From Antedon bifida (lineage: Eukaryota; Echinodermata; Crinoidea; Comatulida; Antedonidae), in NCBI GenBank assembly GCA_963402885.1, contig OY727096.1:16535820-16599819 (forward strand): a stretch of 64,000 nt of DNA, in the 5' to 3' direction. Below, in pieces: positions 47,791-60,336 of the stretch; positions within the stretch are counted from its first letter, which is position 1; every line of letters starts with the position of its first letter. A model generated the notes under the pieces. That model saw only the letters and a list, made by a program, of their open reading frames with translations, searched no databases and was not told where the DNA came from. The position numbers were made by a program, and so were the translations under genes.

Positions 47791-48829
47791 TACGGTGGCC
47801 TATAAGTGTCACGGCAACTTTCAAAAAATATCACGGCAATTTTTTCAAAAAAAGCCACGGCAATTTGAAAAAAGCCACGGCAATTTGAAAAAAGCCACGG
47901 CAATTTGAAAAAAGCCACGGCAATTTGAAAAAAGCCACGGCAAATTAAAAATAAAACATCACGGCAAATTAAAAATAAAACATCGCGGCAATTTAACAAA
48001 AATACCAGGGCAACTTAAAAATGAAACACCACGGCAAATTAGTATTGAAACACCACGGCAAATTAATAATGAAACACCACGGCAAATTACAGAATGCCAC
48101 GGCGGAAGTGAGTTACCACGGCGGAAGTGAAACCTTTGGAATCTTCGATTTTTTCTGAGGTAAGTAATTATTTGTGCATTGATGTAAATATTATATTAAT
48201 TTATTTAACTGCAGCAGTTTATTGCACTCTTCTTGAACTTTCTAGGCCGGGCTAGACCATAGGCCTTATTACAAGGTAGGCCTAGGCCCTATAACATTCT
48301 ACAATGTTTTAATATATTTACAGTAATCTGTTTTTTATATAAAAAGTTGTTTTTACAGTAGACCTAGCTACTACTGTAGGCCTAAGGCCTAGGGCTAGTA
48401 GTAGGCATAGCTAGGCCTAGTGCAATAAACACGTAAATGCTGCAGTTAAATATAATAAATTAATATAATAATATTTACTTCAATGCACAAATAATTACTT
48501 ACCTCAGAAAAAATCGAAGATTCCAAAGGTTTCACTTCCGCCGTGGTAACTCACTTCCGCCGTGGCATTCTGTAATTTGCCGTGGTGTTTCATTACTAAT
48601 TTGCCGTGGTGTTTCAATACTAATTTGCCGTGGTGTTTCATTTTTAAGTTGCCGTGGTATTTTTGTTAAATTGCCGCGATGTTTTATTTTTAATTTGCCG
48701 TGATGTTTTATTTTTAATTTGCCGTGGCTTTTTTCAAATTGCCGTGGCTTTTTTCAAATTGCCGTGGCTTTTTTTGAAAGTTGCCGTGATAATTTTTGAA
48801 AGTTGCCGTGACACTTATAGGCCACCGTA
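47791..48829. mobile_element. foldback transposable element, about 1.04 kb
   Basis: Arms 47791-48227 and 48420-48829 are inverted copies that look nearly identical over about 400 bp. The outer end is TACGGTGGCCTATAAGTGTC. Each arm is a tandem array of CACGGCAA-containing units (20-bp GCCACGGCAATTTGAAAAAA, then 25-bp types with AATGAAACAC), then two GCCACGGCGGAAGTGA units and a unique stretch TTTGGAATCTTCGATT. Loop 48228-48419 is unrelated on the two sides. The left arm has more 20-bp units than the right. No protein is encoded; open frames across it are repeat artefacts. Confidence 0.92.
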
Positions 48830-51800
48830 TATTGTAGCCCACCTCCAAACTTCAATGTAGTGTGGGCTTATACACAATAATGGTAAAATAAGGTATGTTT
48901 ATATTTCTTCTCATTCTTAAGAGAATTCTATTGAAGTTTGCATTATTATTAAGGTTTTTCAATTACAGATGTCATCAGTAGATAACAAATCTGTATTAAT
49001 CGTGTATAACAGCTAAATAGGTCAAAACTTGATTTACTGGTCTACTTTTTACACTTATCAGGACAACAATATCATTTAATAATAACAACAATATGATCTT
49101 ATATCCAATTTATTCATAATGCATGGGTTGTCATAAGTTATTATGGAATGGCTGATGATAGATGACTATCAATATTTCAGGTAATTATTACCTGTAAAAG
49201 TTGTAATGCCATTATTACTACATGTATAGCAATAAAAAGTTGCTCTATGCTACATGAAGGCAAACAAACCATGATTTCATCACAAGATTAGATTTTGCAT
49301 CTAGCTTAAAATTTAATCAATTTTGAAATGAAAATATACTTTACTTTATTGATTTGTTTATGATCATTGTGATATGTTTTCTGTGTAAAAAAATGTATAT
49401 CTTCAGAAATTTACAGAATGGGATTCACGAAATACAATTTTTGTTTTATAGATTGAACGTATGCTAATTATTACAAAACATCTACAAGAGGGAGGCAGTG
49501 ACTTATCCTAATGGGTAGGATTCTATCCTCTTAAAACAAACAGTTGATTTTATGTAGATATTACAATGCTTTACAATGATTTAACACTGTTTTACCCGAT
49601 TCTTAGGAGTGTGAGATACTTGAAAAACACAGAAGAGAATAAACTAGTATTGCAAGAAAAACACAAACCTAGAGGTCTTTTAAAGTTATCAAAACACAGT
49701 TAAACAAGTAAAAGTTAACTGTCTGACAAAAATAGGTAACAAGGTTTAGGTAAACTTAATAAATAAACAATAACAAATCAATAATACTGATTCTCAAAGG
49801 TAATAAAGTTTAAACCTGAGTGACGTGAATCAGCTGTGAATATATTTCATTCAGCAACTTAACAACTTTTGTTAAGATAGGTGTCTGTAAACTGTCACTT
49901 TTTTATTATTCAATAAACTTGGAACGCATAAATAAGCAGGCAACTTTGTTTAGTCATTGTACTATTGCTACGATATACAAAACATGCAGTCTGTTCACCT
50001 CTGTGATCATTTTTACGTTCACATTGAGTTTACAAGTAGATCATGATCAAACTGACATGTCAAGTCTGTAGCCAGAAGGAGAGTTTGTTTGAAACCGGCC
50101 AACATCCCTTTTTTTTTCTGAAGCGCCCTTTTAAAACAAGAGACCAGCAGTGGACATTATGAGAAATAGGCCTAACTGTAGTCTTGCTCACGGTGATTTT
50201 TGCCTCTTTTGTACTGTAGAAAAACAAACCCTCTTGTAAATATCCAGTCAACATTGACTTTCACTGTTTCAGACGTCCTGTGACTTTACCCTAGTCTAGA
50301 AAAAATGTTTTCCCTGCTCATCAAATACCCTATAAAAGCTGTAGTAATTTAATCACTTTCGCTTTTTATATTGAGTAAAAGAAACTATTGAGATACTGTC
50401 TTTGAATGGGAAGACAAAAATGGCATATATATCATATTAATGAAAAGCAAGCTATCGATCTTGATACACAATAATTAAAGTAATAAGAGAAAGAATATTT
50501 TATTTCAATAATTATTTAAAATCAATTTAAATAGAATTTTATCACCCTTCAAAAATGTTGAATCGTTTGTTGATTAAGCATTTAATTACAGTATGGTATC
50601 ATGGTCAATGCAAATTTCTTCTAAAGTGTTATAAACAGCCAAGATGTCAGGGTGGCAAATCAATAAATCACACAGAAGAAATGAATTGATGGCGTTATAA
50701 TGCGAGGGAATGCGAGACGGTACAAAAAAACGTAGCGCTTAATATAAATAATTGATAGGAAAAGCAAAGCTGTCAAATGTATGATCAACACAAGTTTAAT
50801 GAGCTGAATAGATCAATAAAGTTGATGTGGAATTAGTGGATAAAAACTAAAATCCACAAATTCTATGGATAGATTACTTCTCTGAGATGTAATTTGGATG
50901 TACAGTACAGTATATTTTGATTACATATAGATGCTTGCACTTCTAAGAGATGCATACAAACATTCTATTTAACCTCTTAAAAACAATATCACAATACAGA
51001 ATTCACATGTGATGTCTGTGATGTGAGTTTTACTGTATCCTGGAATTTGCCTATGATACTGAGCTAATAAAACTTGACAGTACTGAAAACCAGGTGAAGG
51101 TTCTTGACATGACAAGCAAATCTGTAATTTATCAATATTTTAAGATTTATAAGAAGAGACAGTGTCTTTAATTATAGATAGATGTGAAATTGGAATGTGT
51201 TGAATATGTAATGAAAAATCAGTATGTATATAAAAAATTAATCTTTATAAAAAAAAATGAAATGTATGTGATAGTATGTTGGAAAGCAATATGTCAACAT
51301 TATTATGTCATCAGAAAATGTTGTAATATGAAAATCTCAATATAATGACATGCGTTCTATATGTAAAAGTGGAACTTTCAGTATTGAAAGTTCAGATTTT
51401 ACCATTTGAAGTTACAACAGTACCTAAATTATCAGAGGGAACTTATTCCAGGAAGATCCTGTGGTCATACAATATTCACCAATCTCACTTTAGTTCCCTT
51501 TTATATAATAATTTCATGTTTTTATGGATTTCCCATAGTGGTCCCTTAGTGTAGTGTAACAGGTGAAGACCAATAGTGGCTAAGTGAGCGAGTCTTATTT
51601 ATATTCTTGATATTTGTGCTACACTTGCTGTGCTGAAATTTGGAAGCAAGAGTAACATTTTCAGGATTAAACATACATTAATTTCCTTATAATGAAATCT
51701 GTCAGAATAACATTGAAAGTCCAGATTACCTTTGTAAACAAGCAGCGTACATGCACTTGTCCCGCAACATACATCCTTAAGGCAGTCGACTAATTATCCT

Positions 51801-53994
51801 ACAATTCAATTAGTTCAATATGCCTCAAGTGAAACCTTCATCAACGAGGACACAAGTTTTTAGTTACAACGTCATTTTATGAACATCAGTGAACAATATA
51901 GAAGTTTTGGTTATACTTACTTTAGTTTAAAACCATTCTCCACCAAATTTGATTGAAACAAACATTAACCTAACTGAATGTGAATTGTAAAGATTAAGAA
52001 GTGTTGCACATCATCTTTGTACAAACTTGAGTACTGTAAAGGTCTAGAGACTGCTTAGGTCACCATGTTGATGTCAAGTTGAGAACTCAATTAGAATACA
52101 ATAGAATATATGCATTTCAACACTACTGTAGCAGAATTTACAGTAGCATAAACATTGTGATGTAATAAATACTGTACTGACTGGTAAGACCACCCTGGGG
52201 TTTTAGCCCATTTTGCAATTTACTTAAGCCTACACATTTGAAGAATACAGCATATAGACCACACTACTGTACCCACATTCATTCTACCCACACAAGTAGG
52301 TGTTAAAACGTCATATGGATGATAAAATGAATGAAAGAGTCAGTTGTCCGAAAATCAATGATGGATGGAAGATTAGGCATATTCAGGATTTTCCGAAATA
52401 GTTGTGACCCTGGGCTTAACATTGTATTTGAAGTGCTGAACTTAACCCAGAGTAGTGTTCTACAGTACCTTTTGTGTTTGGATCTGTTTATGGATAGTTA
52501 CAGTTGTTCTACTGTATGCTAAAAGTTTTATGCTTTATGTAGGTAAAAAGTGGATGCAATTATTACAATACAATGCAACGACGTCCCACCACATGAACTC
52601 TAGAAAACACACTCAATCAAATACTAAATTAAATGAAAAGCTTACTTTAAACATAAATTGATTACTTTACCATTAAAAATCCATTAATAAAACATTTTCT
52701 AATCATGATTATAGCTATATGAATACAATTTAATAGATTTTGTGCCTGGGTTTACAACACTGTATGCAAACAACATGAGTTTAAATCATTTGGACACCAA
52801 CATCTTTGAAAATGATGACCTAGATTAGTTGACACAAATCTAAAGTTGGTCATGTTTACAACTGCTCCAATTTGTGGGAAAATTCAATATTAATCTACAC
52901 GTACAAAAGTATGCAACTGAGCGTGCTTAGAAGAAAGCTTAAATACGAGGTCAATTTGAGGGTCTTAAGGATTGATTACCAAACAAGAATAAAAGCATGG
53001 GTAGTATAGTAATCACAAACATGATTGTTGGCTCATTTGAAACCATTATTAATGTATGTGACATTGTTGGTTTGGTGCAATGCTAAATTCTAAGAATCTT
53101 GGTTCAAATCTGCTCTACCACCAGTTTTCCTGTAGAATTTAAGAATGAAATAATTTTTTTTTTAAATATTGAAAGGATTAATTAACAATAAAAAGGAGGC
53201 TTAAATTAGCTTAATTAAATGCTGTTCGTTAAAATGTTATTATGATATGCCAAGCTTTGACTGGGTGCTACTGTAAGTCTAGGTTTTGTCACAACTAGTG
53301 ACATTATCATAACATTCTATGTTATGTACACTTTTGCCAATTCCATTTATACAGTCATCTGACAATTTGACACACTACACAGTAGCAAACAGTACTTTAC
53401 GATGTTAATTTAAGTAGCCTTATAATTGATTTGAACAAAATGGCAATCCCCTCAAGATTTTACAAGTCATTTACCCTTCCGAAACAAGCAGCACTTTGTG
53501 TTACAATGACCTAATGTCACCTTACATCATTGGCTGTCAAAATAACACCTAGTTAGAAAGCCTTTTCCTCCCCTTTAGATTAGAAAATGTCTGCTTCATT
53601 GATATCAATATCAGGCCTAAAGGGATGTGAACAGAAAAAGTGCCAATACATTTTATAGTTCGGTCAAAGGTCAACTAAAATCATTCATCTTTTTAAAAGC
53701 TTAATAGTAACTATAGGAATTAATTTGTCTTTTGCACCTTAAGACATATATTACAAGGATTTACAAACACTTTAAATTGTCATCATCATCATCATTATAG
53801 TATTTGGATGCAAAAAATAAATTTTAATACCTGAAATGATATGATATAATTTATATAAAAATGTTTATATTCTAAATTTCAATTTTGTTTCACTTGGATA
53901 AGAATTTTTTTTCCGTACACAACTGGTGCTGACCAGGGTTCAATTACATCGAACACTATAAATTTTGCTTTTTCTTATTTTAAATTCTGTAAAT

Positions 53995-54548
53995 TTAAAG
54001 ATGTATTGTCCCTTGAAACACAAAAAAATGAAGGTCAGAATATTCTAAATTTAAATTGGCCATATCAAAGTAATATTAAAGTTATTCACTTTAAGTCGAA
54101 AATTCGAGCCAAAAACAACAATTTTACATAATTAACAGCTAAATTAATTTGATTACATTTCGTCTGGAAAATCGTCGCGAGCGAAAGTAAACAAAGATTT
54201 CAAACCATGATTATACATTATGCATGATGCTAATTAGGATTGTTTACAACTCGTCACGGTTGAGAAGGTGTTTTCACACAGATCGCGAGGAAGTTTTATG
54301 ATTATGCATACAGAGTAGCCAAATAAGCGCGTTGCATTATGAGATATGTTTTGATCGAAAACTTTGACTGGAAGTCAAAGTTTTTTTTTGAACCAAAAAA
54401 CGTCTGTATTTCAGTTAAATGATTTTTTTTTCGACTAATTTTTGGTGAAAGTTAATAACTATTATGATACTTCAAAATGACCCACTTTTTTTCGAAATCT
54501 TTTATTTTTTATTTTTTTGGAATTTGACAAAGGGACAATACATCTTTA
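53995..54548. mobile_element. inverted-repeat element with AAAGATGTATTGTCCCTT ends
   Basis: TTTAAAGATGTATTGTCCC at the left pairs with GGGACAATACATCTTTAA at the right. Inner sequence contains CAGTTAAATGATTTTTTTT and TTTTTGGTGAAAG, also seen in scraps at about 30160-30290 and 31935-32040. Confidence 0.7.
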
Positions 54549-55379
54549 AGTTTTGAAATAAAGCAAGTATTCTAAACCATAAATGTTATTTTATTTAATA
54601 AATTTCTTCTTCTGAAATAATTACATTAAAGGTACAGTATAGTAGAAGTATACTTTAGGAATTTCCATTTAGCATTATATCCCTATAAATAGTTAATACA
54701 CTAGTGATTTATTGAGCCAACAATATGGAACAAATCAATTAACACATCATTTTTCTGTAATAGTCAGTGAATATGCGGACCAGAGCGGTCAGCTAATAAC
54801 CGGACCATGACCTTTAGCACTTATAGCAAGTAAACAGCTTGAACTATGTTTGTTCAGTGGCTATCATCACATGTGTAATATTCTACTATTAGGTTTTATG
54901 TAATGCAATGCAGATTTCAGTTTTAATGGGTTAAGGTGAAAGGTTGATGTAGTCATTACTACAAAGAAACAATAGAAAATTATATAATAAAATTAAATCA
55001 TTAAAGTAAAGTAACCCAGTAAAAATAGAGTATTGCCTCTCTGTCACATTGTAATCTCCATTTGCGGTAAAAAAAAAACTGGCCTCATAAAATGCTGAAT
55101 GTTTACAATATTATTACTGTATTAAACTTATTTCCCATGTAATGAAACTATAAATAATTTTATAGTTTTACTTTAGCTTTACTGCAGGTATACTGTATAC
55201 TAATAGCATTGACAGCTTCCAAAGGAACTGGTCCAATAGAACTTTCAAACCGCAACCATACTTGAATAGACGTGATATTAATAACAGTATTAAAATTAAG
55301 TTTTAACAAAACAATAAAGTACATATTTTACTGAGATGTTTTAAAATGATTAAGATTTTAATTACAGTAATAGTAAATA

Positions 55380-55696
55380 CAGTGAAACGTCTATTTTACG
55401 TATCCCACAGTACCAAGGGTTAATCGTAAACTGAAAAATTCGTAAACTAGATCGTCAACATAATTCATATCTTTTTGCTGTATGAGCATACTGTATGTCG
55501 AGTACACTTACGCATCGGTAAATTTGTATAGTTCCGATTCTTAATACTTTCGCCTTGAAATTTGAAATTTAAATTCAAGTCAGAAATCAATTATTTAAAC
55601 ATTTAATTTGTTCATTGATGACGTCATCGATGTCAAAACCCATTCGTAAAATCGACGATTCGTAAACTGAACGTTCGTAAAATACATGTTTTACTG
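55380..55696. mobile_element. pogo/Tigger-like MITE, 317 bp
   Basis: CAGTGAAACGTCTATTTTACG at the left, written CAGTGAAACGTC + TATTTTACG, pairs with CGTAAAATACATGTTTTACTG (right end). Flanked by TA at 55378-55379 and 55697-55698. Internal CGTAAACTGAA/TTCGTAAA words recur on both sides. CAGT ends plus TA target fit Tc1/mariner-pogo (inference). Confidence 0.8.
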
Positions 55697-57774
55697 TACA
55701 TTAAAGAAACATTACTTAAACTTTAAACAATACCAAACAGAACAGAACCATAGATCACCACCTTCTCTATAAATGCCTAATAACAAGGTCAACGACTGAA
55801 TAACATTTGGGCAGAGTTAGTGCATTATGAATAGATTATGGTAAATACATGGTGAAGACTGCTGTGAAGGTGACAGTACTGGGTAGCATGCTGAGTAATA
55901 TATGGTCAGATCCTACTCAAGTTAACTTATGAACACACTTCAGCATTTAACAATTTGCTGATGACGAAGCAGAGAATAACCTGATATAGTATGTTAATGG
56001 TATGGTGTAAATGTGTATCTCGTAAAATATTTTATCTCAACCCCTAGAAATGTATTAATATTACTGTATTCAATTGGATTTTTTCAGTTTGTTGAATTAG
56101 CAGATTTCTCATTTCATCATAAGCATAATATTAATAGCTGGTTCCTGTGTATACACATAAAACACCAGTGTTGACTCCCAATGTGTGTCAAACTCCATAT
56201 CGATTATAATTAACAGTTCCAAGTCGAGGAGTTTTAAGGACAAGGGGATGTTTCCTGACCTAACTTGCATTGTAATTTTTTAAAATTTAGCTGGATCCGA
56301 ATGTGGATAAATAAAAATTGTCATTGTATTACAAGTACAGTCATCCTTTGACATGAAATCCACATTGGATAAATGTACAGTATGGATTGCAGTGAAACAA
56401 AGGCAGTTAATAGTAGTAGTACAGCAGTAGCATTACAAGTAAGTAATAGTATAATTAGGTGAAGGTAACTATGATTATTGCACTTACCATATGCTGCAGT
56501 AACACTGTTCACACATTAATAATATTAACTTATTTCAACTTGTCGCGTTCGTTTTGAAACCATTAATTATTCTGGTTAAAATCAGTCACAATTTTATTGT
56601 TTTTGGTAGCCTAGGAGGTTATTTCTGCCTCCCCTAGTCCATCTTCCATCCTTCCTAAGTGCCCTGACCCCTTTCTCCAAACTAACTCCTCCTTCCATCA
56701 AACTAAAGTAAATTTTTTTAACCTCCGCATACTGTACATTTGGACATTATGTTGGACAAGTAAAAAACAAATTGTGACATCCTACGTTTGACATCCATTA
56801 CAGAACAGTATGAAAAACAATGTAGGCCTCATTTTGCCTACAGTATGGTACAGTAAGAAGAAGAAGAAATCATGTTAGATATTCTTCTGTTACAGCCAAA
56901 ACATGGGCTTGCAAAACAAGGAAGATCAGCACTCAAATACTGTACAGTACATTGATGTAACTGTACTACTAGAAACAGTTACTGATATGCAGAAAGACGA
57001 ACTGGCTGTCACAATGGCAAATATGTAGGAAAATATAGAGGAATCTAGTCATACAAGTTTGGGTTTGTCCCAGACTAAGTAAGTATAGTAGGAAGAAAAA
57101 TATCATGAATGAAACAAAATTCATACAGTAAATACAAATTTGCAATGCAGCCCAGCAAAAAAATATCAAAACATGATATAATTATGATAATTTCAAGCTG
57201 TAAATCATTCAAAATATGCTAATAAATATTTGACAGAAAAGTAGTGTTTTCTTGATTTTATGACCAAGGATGGAAATGTTTTGTGGCAATTAAACAACGA
57301 TTTTCTATACAATGTCAGTTAGGCAGCTTGTCTTTTAAAGTGTGCTTTCTTTTATATTTAATTAATATAATTTTGTACAGAATAAGAGCAAAGGAATTTA
57401 TATAATTATATAATAACTGTTTATACTGAAAGATCAATCATTAAACTATCATTAAATACTATCAAATGTACACTAATGAAAACATAAGAGTACTTCATCA
57501 TTTAAATCTTAAAGGCATTCCATCAGACTGAAATCACTTTATAAAGCAATCATCTGCAAAATTAGTCTTCAGTAATTGCAGAAGATGATTTGATTATTAC
57601 TTACCAGAGTGGAACTAAATGAGTGATAATGAGAACTACTTAATAATGGCATTTAACACAGCACTGTGTGGAGAAATCTGAACAATAAGAGAGCATAGCA
57701 TTCTCAATGGGTTGGATGAAGTATACAGTGGTTTTGGCACCACATACAGAGAGTAGTGCTGTAGAAACCCTGTT

Positions 57775-57972
57775 CTGGGATACCCTAATATTCATCGGAC
57801 AACTCAGTAATATTCATCGGACACCCCTACTATTTAGGGGACACTTTCATGTGAAACTAAAGAGCTACTGTAAATGTTTTAAATCAAGGCCATCCCCTAT
57901 TCAGATGTATCCTCTAATAAAGGGGCACTTTGTTTGATCCCGAAGATGTCACCTTAATTAAGGATTCAACTA
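57775..57972. repeat. pogo-like GTCCC dispersed repeat
   Basis: ATTCATCGGACAACTC, GGGGACACTTTCATGTGAA, AAAGGGGCACTTTGTTTGATCC (core GGGGCACTTTGTTTG) and GATGTCACCTTAATTAAGG in the family order. ATTCATCGGACA is duplicated at about 57790 and 57812. Confidence 0.5.
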
Positions 57973-60077
57973 TGTTTTAATATTGAATCTCATCACAATG
58001 AATACTGTAGTGTGTATTTCATTGTTTAGAGTACGTAAACAGTATTTATTAATTATACAAAATATTAATACTATTTGTAGTACAAGGTATTGTAGATAAA
58101 GTAGAGTATTAGGACAGTTATAATTTGTGTGGCATTTTTACAGGATGAGACAAATGCCTGTAAAGCTCCCCAAAGTAAAGAGTTCACTGCAGGTTGCAAC
58201 CATCATCATTCCTTAACAGAAGAACATAATAATAAATTATAGCCAGTCTGTCAGTCTATGATATATCCTTAATGATTTATAGATGTAAATTAAAGTTATT
58301 ACTACTATGAAGTAATACCAGCATGCTCACACCCCAAGGTTCAGATCATTATGGGGACTTTTGTGGGTCACGGCCAATTATGCACATTAGTGCAATAGCT
58401 GATGGATCAGATTTTAGAAATATTATCAACTGAAACTCAACTTACTGATTAATGTATTATAGTTTATACTGCAGTGGCTTTACAGTACTGTATGTACAAA
58501 GCCTACTACTACAGTAGCAAAACTAAATATTAATGACACATTAAATGAATAATGTTGAACTTCTCATGTTGTAATAACTAATGTGACTAATAATATAGTT
58601 CTTAAACCAACTCTCAAAAAAGTGAGGAAAACTGATTCTACAGTATACTATAATATAAAGAAAGTTTAAATCAAAGATTTTCAGCGTTTGTTTTATTAAC
58701 ATCATTGTAGTATCAAACTAATTGGTAGCTAGACCCTCTAGTTTCTTTTATTGGTATTTTTATCCTTTTTTTAAAAACCAAATATAGGATATTAACAAAA
58801 TCTTTTTCACAAATTCTTTTGTTTGAAATAACCTGAAAATGCAGAAAGATAAAATGTCGGAAGTATACAGTACAGAGTTGTACATTACTAATAATTAATA
58901 TAAAAGCTTTCACTGCGGCATTAAGTAGCAAACTTAATGTGAGTAAATGAAAACAATCAAACCAAATCAAAGGAATTCATGGAACATTAGTATTTGCTAC
59001 AATAACAATACATGCCATCATCTTTTTTTAAACATTTTTTTGTAGAGTATTTCTCTTTCGTGATGATTTCACCTACACCCAAAGAACATTACATTATATC
59101 TTGATCTTGCAATTGCATGCTTAATAATTAATTCTGTTTAAAATATTTTGGAAAGCTGATTAAAAAAGATCCGAGGTTTTTATTAATAAATTAATAATAG
59201 CTTGTGTATGAACATCATATACGTGGCGGATTGGCAGGGGGAGGGAAAAGACATCGCAAAATTAAATTGTGCATGTTTTTCATGTTAATACATTATACAT
59301 TATATTTTGTTTACTACGTGGAATTTCTGTATTCGTCACTGGTCTTGTTGACATTGCAACTTCTACTTAAATGTACAAATTGCATCATCAATTAATAATT
59401 AATAGTTTTACTAAACAAAATTGTGGCCGATGATAGTTGCTTTGAAAATGCATGTATAGCATAACATTATTACCTGCCTGTAGTACCGTTCTGGATTATG
59501 TTAATAACATAATTTTAAAATATTAAACAACCTTGGCTATTGTATAATACAAACAAGTGCAAATTTGAAAATTGAATATTTCTTACAATAGAGAACACCA
59601 TATGAATTATGGTTATTGATATTAATATAGCCAGAGGGAGGATTGTATAGGATTGCCATAAAAATTAATTACCTTCCGTTTGTTAACATATAACAATAGC
59701 TTATTGGGCGGGGTTTACTTCACATTTTTATTTATGCATTTGGATATTAATGGTAAAAATAGTAACTAGACAAACGTGATTAATCTCAGGAGAATCTAGA
59801 TTTTTTTAGGTTTACTCTTACTTATTTTTAACCTACTGTAGCATACTGTGTAATGACATTGAATAAAATTACAAATAATTTCTATTCTATACTGTAAAAC
59901 AGTTAACAGACAGTATTAATCAATCATATTTTTTACTCAAAACAAGTACTTACTCAACCAGAAGGGTGTATCTGTGTAGCCCTGTTTTTGTAAGGAGCAG
60001 AGCAGAGGTGAATTGGGAGTCTTTTATCAGCCATGCATGACAGTACCTAGCATGACCATTAAAATAGTTTCTGTAAT

Positions 60078-60336
60078 GTATTAAATAAAATTTCTTTTGA
60101 ACAACCAAAAATAGTATAAGCGAACTTACAGTACGTTTCGAAACCTATCAGGTTTCATTCTCAACTGGCGTTTCATCGTCTAGCGTTGTTAATTCCATGA
60201 CGACGATGAGTTGGTATAGCGCCACCAATAGGTCCAAAAGGACGTGCCCCCTTCTCCTTCTTCAATAGTTGATCATAAATGTGTGATAATTCGCTTATAC
60301 TATTTTTGGTTGTTCAAAAGAAATTTTATTTAATAC
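60078..60336. mobile_element. inverted-repeat element, 47-bp perfect ends
   Basis: GTATTAAATAAAATTTCTTT.. through CTTATACTATT-type sequence at 60078-60124 is repeated in inverse at 60290-60336 over about 46-47 bp. Between them: GTACGTTTCGAAACCTATCA and a short GACGATGA/TCATCGTC pair. AGTTTCTGTAATG occurs just outside, at 60066-60078 and 60368-60380. Confidence 0.8.

Noticed and set aside
47790..48860. Cys/Arg/Phe-rich repeat frames on both strands
   Set aside because: They are translations of the CACGGCAA units in the foldback arms; the same peptide appears in both arms because they are inverted copies.
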